Positions 22,976 to 33,804 of a DNA stretch of 64,000 bases are shown here, piece by piece (within the stretch, counting starts at the first letter, position 1; each line of letters begins with the position of its first letter). Both the position numbers and the translations under genes were made by a program. The DNA is taken from the NCBI GenBank assembly GCA_951804985.1, contig OX638133.1, positions 23,528,963-23,592,962 of the forward strand, in the 5' to 3' direction. The notes beneath the pieces are model-generated. The model made no database searches. It was not told where the DNA came from and was given only the letters and a program-made list of their open reading frames with translations. This DNA comes from Dryomyza anilis (taxonomy: Eukaryota > Arthropoda > Insecta > Diptera > Dryomyzidae).

Positions 22976-23370
22976 ATATTCAAGCCCTGTGATGCGTCAG
23001 CTCCTTGCCATTTCTAAACCAAAGCGACATAGCAACCTCTGAGTGAGAAATCAGCCTATGTGTCTTACTCTTTTTGCTACTACCTCTCTCTCTCTTTCTC
23101 TTTGGGCACTACTCTCTGCTACACAGAAAAAATATATATTAGACATATTTCTTAATAATATTCTATAATGTTATAACGAATATAAATCATTCAAATACCA
23201 TTGATATCCTTAATTATTTATATATGGATATTTAATAAATATTAATATTTATGAATACTCTAAAAAGCAAAATAAATTAGATTATCATACCATTAATATA
23301 CTTAACAAATTAATTTGCTGATATAGCAAACATTTTTGTTTATTCAATTAATATAAGTACTCATTTAAAT
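22976..23370. other. AT-rich intergenic
   Basis: Contains a CTCTCTCTCT tract near 23,085 and one ACACAGAAAAAATA motif at 23,121 that resembles MITE ends elsewhere. No partner end found. Confidence 0.4.
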
Positions 23371-23498
23371 TCGGTAGCTCGCCGGTTAGTGCGTTGGACT
23401 ACGGGCGAAAAGTCGACTACGAGCCGAAAGGTCCCCGGTTCGATCTCCAGCTACTGTCAACATCTTTTTCATAGAGAACATTTTTCTATGCGACGCAC
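23371..23498 (+). mobile_element. SINE family 1, 5' fragment
   Basis: The tRNA-like head (GGTAGCTC..GGTTAGTGCGTTGGACTAC, GGTCCCCGGTTCGATC) and the first body block (CATCTTTTTCATAG, TTTTTCTATGCG) are present. The copy stops there. The anticodon-arm region is lengthened by an imperfect duplication (GACTACGGGCGAAAAG / GACTACGAGCCGAAAG). Confidence 0.75.
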
Positions 23499-23514
23499 AA
23501 TGGTTCAGGGAACA

Positions 23515-24468
23515 CCAAAAGTTGGCGAAAACCTTAAATTGTGTTATTTTTTAGAAAAATAAGTATGAGGATATGAAAATTTAATAATCAACATTAAGAT
23601 GTAGCCTCTTAAAAGTAGGCGTGGTACCTCCCATACAACTGAAATGATTAAATTAATATATACTGGGAATTACGGGAGCTATAGTGATGCAACTTTATAG
23701 TAGAATGTTTTTCGTTAATATAATGCAGTTCTAGAAATTTCATCTTGATTGGACAAATGGACGTGGTACCTCCCATATAACAAAAATGTGGAAAATCTCC
23801 TATATTGGAAATTAATAGAGTTATAGTGATGAAACTTTGTAGTGTACGGCGTTTCGTTATTATAATTCACTTGTGGGAGTGGTACCTCCCATGTATTATG
23901 AAATTGTAAATATTAGTATAAATGGTCGGTCGGTGAAATGTGAATAACTAAGAAAAGGCAAAAAAAAGAGGCCATATTTTCATAATTGTTTTTAACAAAT
24001 CTTATATGTGTACTAAGTAAAATATAATTATTTTTGACGGAGCGTGTCCGGAACGTTTCTGTTTTCATCTATGTAACTGAAAAATTATTTTAAAAATTAA
24101 AATCAAAACGTGAATTTACTCTAGTATTTTTTCTTTCTAAAGTATGAACATATTCTAAAACAGTACCATTGCAAAATATTTACAAATACTAAATAAAGAT
24201 GGTTGCATTATAAAAAAAAAAAATTGTTTTTATGGTTTTTAAAAGAAACTGTTCAAAAAATTGATCAGAAATTCGACAATATTTTTTCCTTCAATTGTTG
24301 CGAAAAATTGTCCGTGTTTGAGAGAGTGTAGGGAAAATTTGGATACATATGATATAAATTGATTGATGCAACATTATAGGCAATTTAATTTGCTATGCAA
24401 TGAAAAAAAACATTAGTCTCTCAGGTCAATTTGACTTTTGAGGTTTTCGCCAACTTTAATAGGTACAC
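23515..24468. mobile_element. Possible inverted-repeat element with internal direct repeats
   Basis: AAAGTTGGCGAAAACCT near 23,519 is repeated in inverse at 24,438-24,456, framing about 950 bp. Inside, three blocks of about 130 bp (from 23,620, 23,760 and 23,875) share TGGTACCTCCCAT, and the first two also share TATAGTGATG(C/A)AACTTT. No target duplication was found, so the outer limits are uncertain. Confidence 0.45.
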
Positions 24469-24569
24469 CTTAAAATTTATAATTTTTGCATTTGACTGGT
24501 TACAACTTTGGTCAAATCAATTCGAATTTCATGTGGTTTATTTAAAAACATTAGCTGAAGTATTTTTTG

Positions 24570-24878
24570 TAGCCGCGGTAGCTCAGTGGTTAGTGCGTTG
24601 GACTGCGAGCCGTAAGGTCCCCGGTTCAAGTCTTGACTGGGGCTAACAACATCTTTTCATAAAAACATTTTTGTATACCGCGCTACCTCCCGGCAGTAAA
24701 TGGCAAACCTACGAGAGTAAAACCATTGCCTATGAAAAGCTCTCACCCGCCGTTCGGATTCGGCAATAAACTATAGGTCCCACCACTTTGAGTTGAAATA
24801 TAACACGCACAGCTCAAAATGGTGAGAGAGCTCGGCTTAAGTTCTTATAGAACTGTAGTGCCGAACTGTTATTATTCT
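24570..24878 (+). mobile_element. SINE family 1, copy 2
   Basis: Full-length copy with the A-box and B-box head (TAGCTCAGTGGTTAG, GGTTCAAGTC), the shared body and an ATT-type tail. It lies just outside the inverted-repeat element above. No clear target duplication. Confidence 0.88.
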
Positions 24879-25650
24879 CAGGGGAATATATGTGAAATGT
24901 GATCAAAAAATCAAATCTGTAAAAAGTTTTAGAAAAAAATATGTAGAAAAATACGAGAATTTCCATATATTTGTTTTACGTAATAACTCAAAAACTTAAG
25001 GCAATCTGAAAAAACTAAGTATGAGGTAGTCATTAGAATCTTGACGTCCATCGGAAAATCATACTTAGATCGCGGATAATTTTTTTGTTTTGCTGTGTTA
25101 TCATATCATTCATTAGCAATGGGATGTGTTCAATCGCTCATTTGTCCACAGTATTTCTGATTATTTTTCTCACAAATTTTTCATCTTTTCTCAATTTTTT
25201 CTCTTTATATTTTTAATATTTTCTTATCATTTATTTTCATCATCAAATGATGAAAATTCGCGGCGTTCAATTTTTTTTTCATCATTCAATGATGAGAAAA
25301 ATTTAAGATAAAAATTATTTTCATCATGAATGATGAGTACTGTTGAAGATGATAATTATTTCGATCTTTGAGCGATATATTAATTTTCATCAATGCTGAA
25401 AAATGATATTTATCAGTAGTGAGCAAAAATTGCTATCTTTAGTGAATGATATAAATGGAACGATGAGAAAAAAAACCATCTTCGAAACCTGCTTAAAAGT
25501 GAATTTTCTTAAAAGTTTTTTTGTAATTATCTTGGGGTTTTAAAATGATAGAAAGTCGTTTTTCACCGTTTGCTCCAAAAAATCGATAGTATTTCATTAA
25601 AAATCAAAAAAGTCTACGTTAAAGAATTATAGCAAAAAAATCGAAGAAAT
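24879..25650. other. AT-rich intergenic
   Basis: Contains clustered TCATCATTNAATGATGA mini-palindromes at 25,240-25,335. No gene recognised. Confidence 0.4.
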
Positions 25651-25654
25651 TTGA

Positions 25655-26420
25655 AAAATTGAAAATCTTGTCATGCCAAAAGGGCGAATCTATTCGTTTT
25701 TTTGCTATAACTCTTTATTGATGTAAGAAAAAATAGTGATGTGAAGGCATTAATTATTTGTTTTTAAAGCATACATCGATTGGCATTATTATTTAAAAAT
25801 AAATTTCCAAATATTCATTTGTCGATAGGTGTTTTGAAAACAAACAATAAATGCCTTTACATCACTATTTTATCTTGAACCAATAAAGAGTTATAGCAAA
25901 AAAACCAAAAGATTCGCCCTTTTGGCAAGACTAGATTTTATATTTTTCAAATTTCTTCGTTTCTTTTACTATAACTCTTTAATGGTATAAAATAAAGTAG
26001 TGATGCAAAGGCATTAATTGTTCGATTTTAAAGCACGTATCGATTGGCATCATTATTTCAAAATAATTTGTCACACATTATTTCAAAAAAATATATGAAA
26101 ATAATGATGGTGATCGATAGGTGCTTTAAAAACAAACAATTAATACCTTTGCACCACTATTTTACCTTATACCAAAAAAAAGTTGTGGCAAAAAAAAGAA
26201 ACGATTCGTCCTTTTGGCATGACATCATTTGCAATTTTTCGAATTCGCTCTTTTGGTTTTGTCTTTTGTGGCTAGAAATATCCAACAAAACTACACACGA
26301 TTTTGGCACAGTGTACTTGAGGAAAAACTACATTCAAAAATGTACAAAAAAAACACAAAGGTCTAAAATTACACATTCGCTCCTTTGGCATGATAGTGAC
26401 TATATGTCTTTTTTTTGTTA
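25655..26420. mobile_element. Foldback family 2, tandem palindromes (locus A)
   Basis: Two imperfect palindromes in succession. Arms share ATGCCAAAAGGGCGAATC, TTTTGCTATAACTCTTTA, GTGAAGGCATTAATTATTTG and AAGCATACATCGATTGGCAT, then reappear inverted (TCGATAGGTGTTTTGAAAAC ... AATAAAGAGTTATAGCAAAA ... GATTCGCCCTTTTGGCA). The first palindrome is 25,675-25,930, the second about 25,945-26,225. A further 26,230-26,390 segment (TTTTGTGGCTAGAAATATC) recurs inverted at 32,262-32,300. Non-coding. Confidence 0.85.
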
Positions 26421-26550
26421 AAAAAAAATATTGCAAAAATTAGGATTAAAAAAAACGTTGGTAAGATGGTACCATAGTAAAAAAAACGTTGAAAACGAAT
26501 TTTTTTCTTGTATTTAACTTTTTCACATTATGACGAAATATATTCAAAGT
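26421..26550. other. AT-rich spacer
   Basis: Nothing recognised. Confidence 0.3.
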
Positions 26551-26603
26551 TTAAACAGAGAGAATTTGGTGTGTCTTACACAGCTGCCACGGCGAGGGAG
26601 ACG

Positions 26604-26936
26604 CTACTCCCTCATCACCATATCCACTGCAAAAATATGCCTCCAAAAATATCTCATCCGCGTTCCCAATGACAAATATAGCAATAAAAATGGCGTCGCG
26701 TAAAATATAAATAAAGAAAATATAAAAAAGATCGAAAATCTGTGCCAGCTGCCATAATTTTGATGACATACTTTAAGACGCAGTACCTGGGCCAGCCACG
26801 TTAATGAAGCCGCTGCCGACGCGTCGTGTCTCAAGTAGTAGCTAAAGGTTAATAGGTACTCTTCAAAGGCAACAAAAAAATGGCCTACAAAAGAGTGCCA
26901 TAAATTTGAGAGGAATTTAACGTTTAACGTGTACAA
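26604..26936 (-). other. Open frame with protein-like composition, possible exon or relic
   Basis: The minus strand stays open for 110 codons with well-mixed residues (LWHSFVGHFFVAFEEY, FSYYLRHDASAAASLTWLAQ) and then hydrophobic runs. At LAQ the DNA reads GCCCAG/GTACTG, a possible splice donor near 26,787. A second frame, shifted by one, continues with SSKLWQLAQIFDLFYIFF... for 70 codons. There is no ATG at the start, no recognised family and no partner exon. It may be a coding relic or chance in a less AT-rich patch (26,570-27,060). Confidence 0.18.
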
Positions 26937-27364
26937 TGCACATCAGCTGCACGTATTTTACGCATTAATATGGCGGCAATTTGTGCGGCAAATCTGTTCA
27001 AATGGCAACCCTTTGGCACGTGATCGGCACGCGGTTATTGAAGCTCATTTATATTTACTGTTATTGATGTTTAATATAAACAACATAAACATAATGAGCA
27101 CGTATTTGGCATTTTAGAGTTTTTGGGGTGCGATTTTCTTTTACAAACAACTCTGGCAATATTTGACGTTGTTTAGGTTGTATTTTAGGCAATATGCTAA
27201 AATCACGCCTATGTTTTGTCATAAAATGTAGAAGATAAAACAACTCAAAGTCTCGAGGAAATTTTAATAAATGTTTAAAGTTTTTAAACACAATGAAATA
27301 TATGATATTTTCATGTACTCTGAATAAAATCACATAAAATGTGTTTAATAGGACACTTAGATAA
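26937..27364. other. Intergenic, no gene seen
   Basis: Mixed composition to about 27,060, then AT-rich. No supportable feature. Confidence 0.35.
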
Positions 27365-28504
27365 TAGAGATTAGTTGTGCCAACCAACTCTTTGTCCAAA
27401 CAACTAATCCGGTTCTCTCAAACGCTTAGGCGGTTGTTATTGTCAATACTAAAAGTGTCGTAGTTTGGACTACAACCAATTTCGAAGAGTTTTAGTACAA
27501 CTTAGTAGAATTGAGAGTGTGTACAGACTAATATTTTATGCACCAAGCGAATATGACAATTCCGCCAAAAAAATTTAGTACTTAATTCGTTTTAAACAAA
27601 TAAATTTGGTTGCTACAACTAATTGTTCCGTTCTTTCAACCAAAGGAAGATTTTATCTATTAAAATATGTTTATTAATATATTTTTCCATCATTTTGATA
27701 TTTTGTATTTGTGACTTATTATGTTATTTGAGGCATTTATGGCCAAATAATTCACTGCAAATTTCATATAATTAGATCAGCCGGTTCTGGAGAAATCAGG
27801 TTTTGAATTTCGGATTCCTTTAAATGGCTATAAATCCTAAACGTAGCGTCCTAGTGGGTCTAAAGTAAGCGCATTATATAGGCATTGATGGCCAAGTTAT
27901 TCACTACAAATTTCATATTATTGGATCGGTCGGTTCTGGAGAAATCAGGTTTTGAATTTCGAATTCCTGTAAATGGCGTCCTAAACGGAGCGTCCTAAAG
28001 GGTAAAAATTTTGAATTATGAATTTCTTTAAATGGATATAAATCGGAGCGTCCTGAAGGGTCAATAGTATGCGCATTTTATAGGCATTGATGGCCAAGTT
28101 ATCTACTACAAATTTCATATAATTGGATCGGTCGGTTCTGGAGAAATCAGGTTTTGAATTTCGAATTCCTGTAAATGGCGTCCTAAACGGAGCGTTCTAG
28201 AGGGTCAAAAGAAGACGCATTTTAGCGGCATTTATGGCCAAATTATTCACATCAAATTTCATATAATTCATATAGAAATTGAATGGTCTACACATTTGTT
28301 GGCGTAACTGCTATATTCGGTCGGCGGTTAGTCTATACACACTCCCAATGATTATAATCTCCACTAAATTGTACTAAGAAAGTTCGAAATTGGTTGTGAT
28401 GCAAACTCCAACACTTTTAGTTTTGACAATAAGAACTGACTAAGCGGTTAAGAGACCCGAATAAGTTGGTTGTGCAAAGAGCTGGGTGGTGCAACAAATC
28501 TCTA
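27365..28504. mobile_element. hAT-like element with about 190-bp terminal inverted repeats
   Basis: The left end TAGAGATTAGTTGTGCC is mirrored by GCAACAAATCTCTA at the right. Similarity continues inward for about 190 bp on both sides (CAACTCTTTG, CTTATTGTCAA, TAAAAGTGT, ACAACCAATTTCGAA, GAGTGTGT). Between the arms lie four partial tandem copies of a roughly 150-bp unit (GGCATTTATGGCCAAATAAT at 27,734 and relatives at 27,881, 28,082 and 28,232) carrying GGTTCTGGAGAAATCAGG. The flanking 8 bases match at 6 of 8 (TTAGATAA / TTCTATAA). TAGAGAT ends suggest hAT; long arms around tandem repeats suggest a foldback style. No protein is encoded. Confidence 0.75.
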
Positions 28505-29544
28505 TTCTATAAGTGCAATAAACCCCATCATATGTAATTTATAAATGTATAAAATTTCCAAAATTAAATATTATAAATTATTCACCGACCTAAGTATTCA
28601 AAGAACTCTGATTAAAAATATTTCTAAATAAATGTATTGTAATTAAACCACAAAACAAATATATTTGCATTATAATATGACAAATAATTTCTGCCTAATT
28701 GTGATATCAATATTAATGCATAAATTAAAAATAATATTCAGAAATTCAAAAAATACATATAAATCAATAAATATTCTAAAATGTCAGCAAATATTGCTGC
28801 CACCATTAAATCAATGCAAATGCAGCCTAAATCATTAAATTATACAAAAATATTTCAAATATTATGCATAAAATTGAAATACTTATCAATCATATGGTGC
28901 AAAAGCAAAGCGCAGCAAGCAGTCAAATATATATTTAAAATAATGTTTAATAAATATACACAAAAACAAGGACAAATATTTAAAACAATAAATTTTATAC
29001 AGGTTTTGTATGGTTATCGTACTATTTGCAATTTAATTAGATGCAGCACTGAATACGGTTTGGTTGCCTTGACAACGGCAAAGCATAAATCAAAGATAAT
29101 TTCTGTTTAAATGCCACACAATTGCAACTGTTTTAAAATGCAGCCATTTTTAATTAAAATTTCAATGTAATGAGATTTAATCACTTTGCCGCCAAAGTGA
29201 TTACAAGTTAAATACATTAATAAAAAACACACACACACACTCACACCACATATTTACACAATGCACAATGTTTTAATGTAATGACTAACTGACAGACAGT
29301 GCGCCATTTTGTGAGGCGGATGTTGCTGCCAGCAATGGCGGCTGCAGCCGTGACATGGCGCAAAATGGTGGCAATGCAATGAGCTGTTAATGCCGACGCA
29401 TGTTTGTTTCACGCATATTTTATGCAAATTCGATTAACGATTAATTAATTAAAAAAAAAATATGTGTTTGCCATAAAGAAAATTAAGTAGATTTTGATAA
29501 TGTATGGTAATCTTATTATTTACTTTGCAAACTGAATATTTCAG
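28505..29544. other. AT-rich intergenic
   Basis: A 109-codon plus-strand frame (28,781-29,110) has an ATG but AT-driven Lys/Ile/Asn composition and no motif. A CACACACA tract lies at 29,229. Positions 29,290-29,410 are more GC-rich with GGCGG and GCAGCC words. No supportable gene. Confidence 0.4.
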
Positions 29545-30425
29545 TAAAAATTCAAGTTTTCACTAAAAATTCAATTTTTCACTAAAAATTCAATTTTTCA
29601 CTAAAAATTCCATTTTTCACTAAAAATTCCATTTTTCACTCAAAATTCCATTTTTCACTAAAAATTCCATTTTTCACTAAAAATTCCATTTTTCACTAAA
29701 AATTCCATTTTTCACTAAAAATTCCATTTTTCACTATAAATTCCATTTTTCACTAAAAATTCAATTTTTCACTAATAATTCAATTTTTCACTAAAAATTT
29801 AATTTTTCACTAAAATTTCAATTTTTCACTAAAAATTCAATTTTTCACTAAAAATTCAATTTTTCACTAAAAATTCAATTTTTCACTAAAAATTCATTTT
29901 TCACTAAAAATTCATTTTTCACTAAAAATTCCATTTTTCACTAATAATTCAATTTTTCACTAAAAATTCAAATTTTCACTAAAAAATCAATTTTTCACTA
30001 AAAATTCAATTTTTCTCTAAAAATTCCATTTTTCACTAAAAATTCCATTTTTCACTAAAAATTCCATTTTTCACTAAAAATTCCATTTTTCACTAAAAAT
30101 TCCATTTTTCACTAATAATTCAATTTTTCACTAAAAATTTAATTTTTCACTAAAAATTCAATTTTTCACTAAAAATTCAATTTTTCACTAAAAATTCAAT
30201 TTTTCACTAAAAATTCAATTTTTCACTAAAAATTCAATTTTTCACTAAAAATTCAATTTTTCACTAAAAATTCATTTTTCACTAAAAATTCATTTTTCAC
30301 TAATAATTCAATTTTTCACTAAAATTTTAATTTTTCACTAAAAATTTAATTTTTCACTAAAAATTTAATTTTCACTAAAAATTCAATTTTTCACTATAAG
30401 TTCAATTTTTCAAAAAAAAAAACAA
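29545..30425 (+). repeat. 19-bp satellite, locus 2
   Basis: About 45 units of the same monomer as at 13.6 kb, but with two main sub-variants, TTCAATTTTTCACTAAAAA and TTCCATTTTTCACTAAAAA, arranged in blocks. Marker units such as AATAATTCAATTTTTC recur near 29,773, 29,943, 30,113 and 30,303, about 170 bp apart, which implies block-wise (about 9-unit) amplification. More diverged than locus 1. Confidence 0.95.
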
Positions 30426-32261
30426 TTTTTACAAAAAAAAACAATTTTTAAATAAAAATTCATTAATCACTATAAATAAAATTTTAGTGAAAAATTTCAT
30501 CCTTTCTTTTATTTTTGCAACCACTAACAAGACCGTGAAAACACTTAAAATTACCAGACATTATCCCTAATTGGGCTGCCCTACAATCAATCAAATGCTT
30601 GACAAGCCTACCTCCGAATGTTGTCTAAGCGCTTGAAGTGGCAGCGCAGGATACGTGGCATTGCTTTTTGCAATTTAAATTTTATTTTTTGTTAATAAAA
30701 ATATAACACTCGACACATACGAAAAGAAATTTAAAACCTTTGAAAATATAAAACAAGGCAGTAACAGCATCTTTTGCACATAATAAATAAATCGTTGGGA
30801 AGCCACAATGTTGTTTTTTTGATGTTGCCTTAAATATCAAAGAATTCTGTTAAAATTCTTTGTAGTAATTTTCGATTTTAATTAATTTTATTTAATTAAA
30901 TGTTTACTGTTTGATTAAGGCGCACTCATTAAAATGTGTTGTGCAAAAACGTTGCCTACTTTAGGGCGTCTGAAACACGTCAAACATTGGAAAAAATAGA
31001 CTTTGAAATATGAAGCCTTTTTCGGTTTTCAATATATATTCGGCATTAATTAGAATCAATAAAACACTAAAAAAATAAAAAAAAACTTACAAAATTATTT
31101 GAAATTAATTAAAAAAACCTTTTCAAAATGTTATTATTTAAATGTATTTTAATTAATATCGCTACATTCATTGACATCATTGCCATTAACAACTTCCGTT
31201 TGTATTATTCATTTTATTGTTTAAATGGATTATATGTCATTATTTAATCATTCAATTATAATGTGTACATTTATATTTCACTATAGGCTTTGTTGATTTT
31301 TATTTTGTAATTTGCACCTAATTAAATTGTGTGTGTCTAGTGACGCTCTTAATTAACAGGTTTTTTGTTTTTCAGCATAAATTAATTCATCAAATTTTCG
31401 CGCACTGCTACAATGTCGCATTGTTTGTCAACTAATTGGATTTTCGATTGAAAATTTCATTTAAAACTTTACAATTTTATTTGCTGTGTATTGCTGAAAA
31501 CAATTTGTTAATTTTTGATAATTACAATAAAATGTATTAAGAGCCTATTAAGATAAATGTTTTAAAATGCAATTATTAGAAATTAATTTGTTTAATATTT
31601 AATGAAATTTTTTAATAAATTAAAAAAATCTTTATCATTGTATTTCTAAAACACTTCCTGAGATTTTTCTTTATTTTTGTTATTAAGATACACAAAAAAT
31701 TCAATTCCATATCTCAATTTAACATAACTCAAGGGTGCTGATTCAAACCGCATACTCAGTTTTTTCATATCACGTATCATTTTGGTAAAATAATAAATTT
31801 AAAAAATAGTTTATTCGCTTTTTTCTTGTCATCGTCATTTCGTTTAGATATCCCGCACTTATCGATGGAAGATTGTGCGAGCAGTTTATCTGGAAGTTTA
31901 TGGGAAATTAAAAGAAGACCCCACAGACAAAATATTTGGCAAGTTCAAAGCAGTTTATAAACATTTTTTCGACATTTTCCAAACAGACAAATGTGGAGTT
32001 TCTACAAAATCTCTGCGTTTTCCGAAAATATGCCAGAAAAATTCCATGTGCAGACAAAAATAGGAAGATTTTCATAAAAAAAACTACGCCCTTGTCTTTT
32101 CATTCATTTTTTATATGGCATTATGGAATATTTTGGTTAATTATTAGAATATTTTTGGAAAATGGTACCAAAGGGCCGTATGATTAATTTTTGACTTTTT
32201 CATTTTTTTTTTTTTACTTTTTTTTACTTGTATACTGTTGTAAAATCGTTTGTGTTTTTTT
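30426..32261. other. AT-rich intergenic
   Basis: A short balanced patch lies at 30,540-30,680. Positions 31,850-32,090 have an open frame of 62 codons starting at a non-ATG codon. No gene, RNA or repeat family recognised. Confidence 0.4.
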
Positions 32262-33110
32262 GATATTTCTAGCCACAAAAGACAAAACCAAAAGGGCGAC
32301 TTCGAAAAATTGAAAATGTTCTCATGCCAAAAGGGCGAATCTTTTCGTTTTTTTGCTATAACTCTTTATTGATGCAAGATAAATTTGTGGTGTAAAGGCA
32401 TTAGTTGTTTGTTTTTAAAGCACCTATCGATCATCGTCATTATTTTCAAATAATTTTTTTGAGTTTTTATCATTTGCAAGAAAAATGTTTGCCAAATTAT
32501 TTTTAAATAATGTTGTCAATCGATAGGTGCTTTGAAAACAAACAATAAATGCCTTTACATCATTATGTTATCTTGCATCAATAAAGAGTTATAGCAAAAA
32601 AACGAAAAGATTCGCCCTTTTGGCATTAGAAGATTTTCAAGATTTTTTTATCTTGTACCAACAAAGAGTTATAGCAATAAAACGACAAAACTTTAATCGA
32701 TAGGCATTATTTTTTTTTTAAATTTTGAATTTTATTTAAAAATTTTTAAAACATTTTTCTTGCAAATAACAAATGGCAAATTATTTTTAAATAATGACGT
32801 CAATCGATAGGTGCTTTGTAAATAAAACAATCATTGCCTTTACAGCACTATTTCATCTTGTATATATAAAAATTAATGGTAAATTAATGCCGGCCTCAGC
32901 AGTCCAGAGGTAGCGCGATGGACTTGCAGTCTCGGGTTCGAATCCCGGCTTGGGCATGGGCGCTCGTGGTGATATTAACCACAAAATCGTAGGGAATAGA
33001 TTTCACAGTACAATGGATATAGTCTGTCTAAGTGCTGTGGATCTTAGTAGATAAACCAAAAAAAAAAAAAATTGTAAAAAACGAAAAGATTCGCCTTTTT
33101 GGTCCATTTT
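32262..33110. mobile_element. Foldback family 2, locus B, interrupted by a SINE
   Basis: Homologous to 25.65-26.42 kb. A palindrome at 32,320-32,625 has arms CATGCCAAAAGGGCGAATC ... GATTCGCCCTTTTGGCAT. A second, degraded one follows (32,640 onward, ATCGATAGGTGCTTTG near 32,812). Its outer arm, ACGAAAAGATTCGCCTTTTT, reappears at 33,080 after an inserted SINE. The left edge (GATATTTCTAGCCACAAAAG) is the inverse of 26,258-26,280. Confidence 0.8.
32889..33071 (+). mobile_element. tRNA-headed SINE, family 2, with poly-A tail
   Basis: A 183-bp element unrelated in body to family 1. The head reads GCCGGCCTCAGCAGTCCAG, AGGTAGCGCGATGGACTTGC and the perfect B box GGGTTCGAATCCCGGC. The body holds CGTGGTGATATTAACCAC and GTCTGTCTAAGTGCTGTGG, followed by a run of 13 A. 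Pol III boxes plus poly-A fit a SINE mobilised by an A-tail-using LINE. Not a tRNA gene: the head does not close into an acceptor stem. Confidence 0.75.
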
Positions 33111-33111
33111 A

Positions 33112-33804
33112 AATCAACGAAAAAATAAGAAATTTAAACTTCGAACTCTTTGAAATTGATAAAACTTTGTATGAGTGTTCTCTCATATTAAACTAAGAAA
33201 TATGCAAAATTATAAAACTCTACCTTTTATGGTTCACGAAATATGGTGGCTTAAAATGTGAATAAACAGTTCAAAAATCAGTAAGGTGAGATAACTTAAT
33301 TGCTTTTGTCTTAAAAACTAGTTTAAGTATAAAGTCAATTGAGGTATCATTTGAAAGGTATAAAGATAGCCTGTAATACTGTATATAATTTTGTTGTTGT
33401 GTCTAAAGGTTAAAGTTCATTATTACATGATCTAAACTTTCGAATTATATTTCTCAAGAACCCATTTTTTCTAAATTGTCAAACAAAAATGCTATGTTAT
33501 TGACGATTTTCATCTTAACATTTCTGTTAAATGTTATAGGTGAGTTAAAAATAAAAATAGACATTATTTATATAATTTCAAATCAATTGACTTTGTAGAT
33601 AAACTACTTTTCAAAATAAATGCAATTAAGTTAACCCAGTTTTTATTAAATTGAGTTTTTATTAATTTTTTTCACTTCTTAAGTGAACCATATAAGCTAG
33701 TTGTCTAAAATTAATAAATTGTCTTAGTTTAATAACGTACAGCATTTAAACTAACTTTAAATGATTTCTGAGGGAGTAGGGGACCTCCGTTCGTTCATTT
33801 GAAA
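33112..33804. other. AT-rich intergenic
   Basis: No gene or repeat family recognised. Confidence 0.4.

Noticed and set aside
28781..29110. 109-codon plus-strand frame
   Set aside because: Has an ATG but AT-driven Lys, Ile and Asn content, no motif, no splice or promoter evidence.
32889..32960. tRNA gene with a perfect B box
   Set aside because: The body continues to a poly-A run and the acceptor arm does not pair cleanly; treated as a SINE head.
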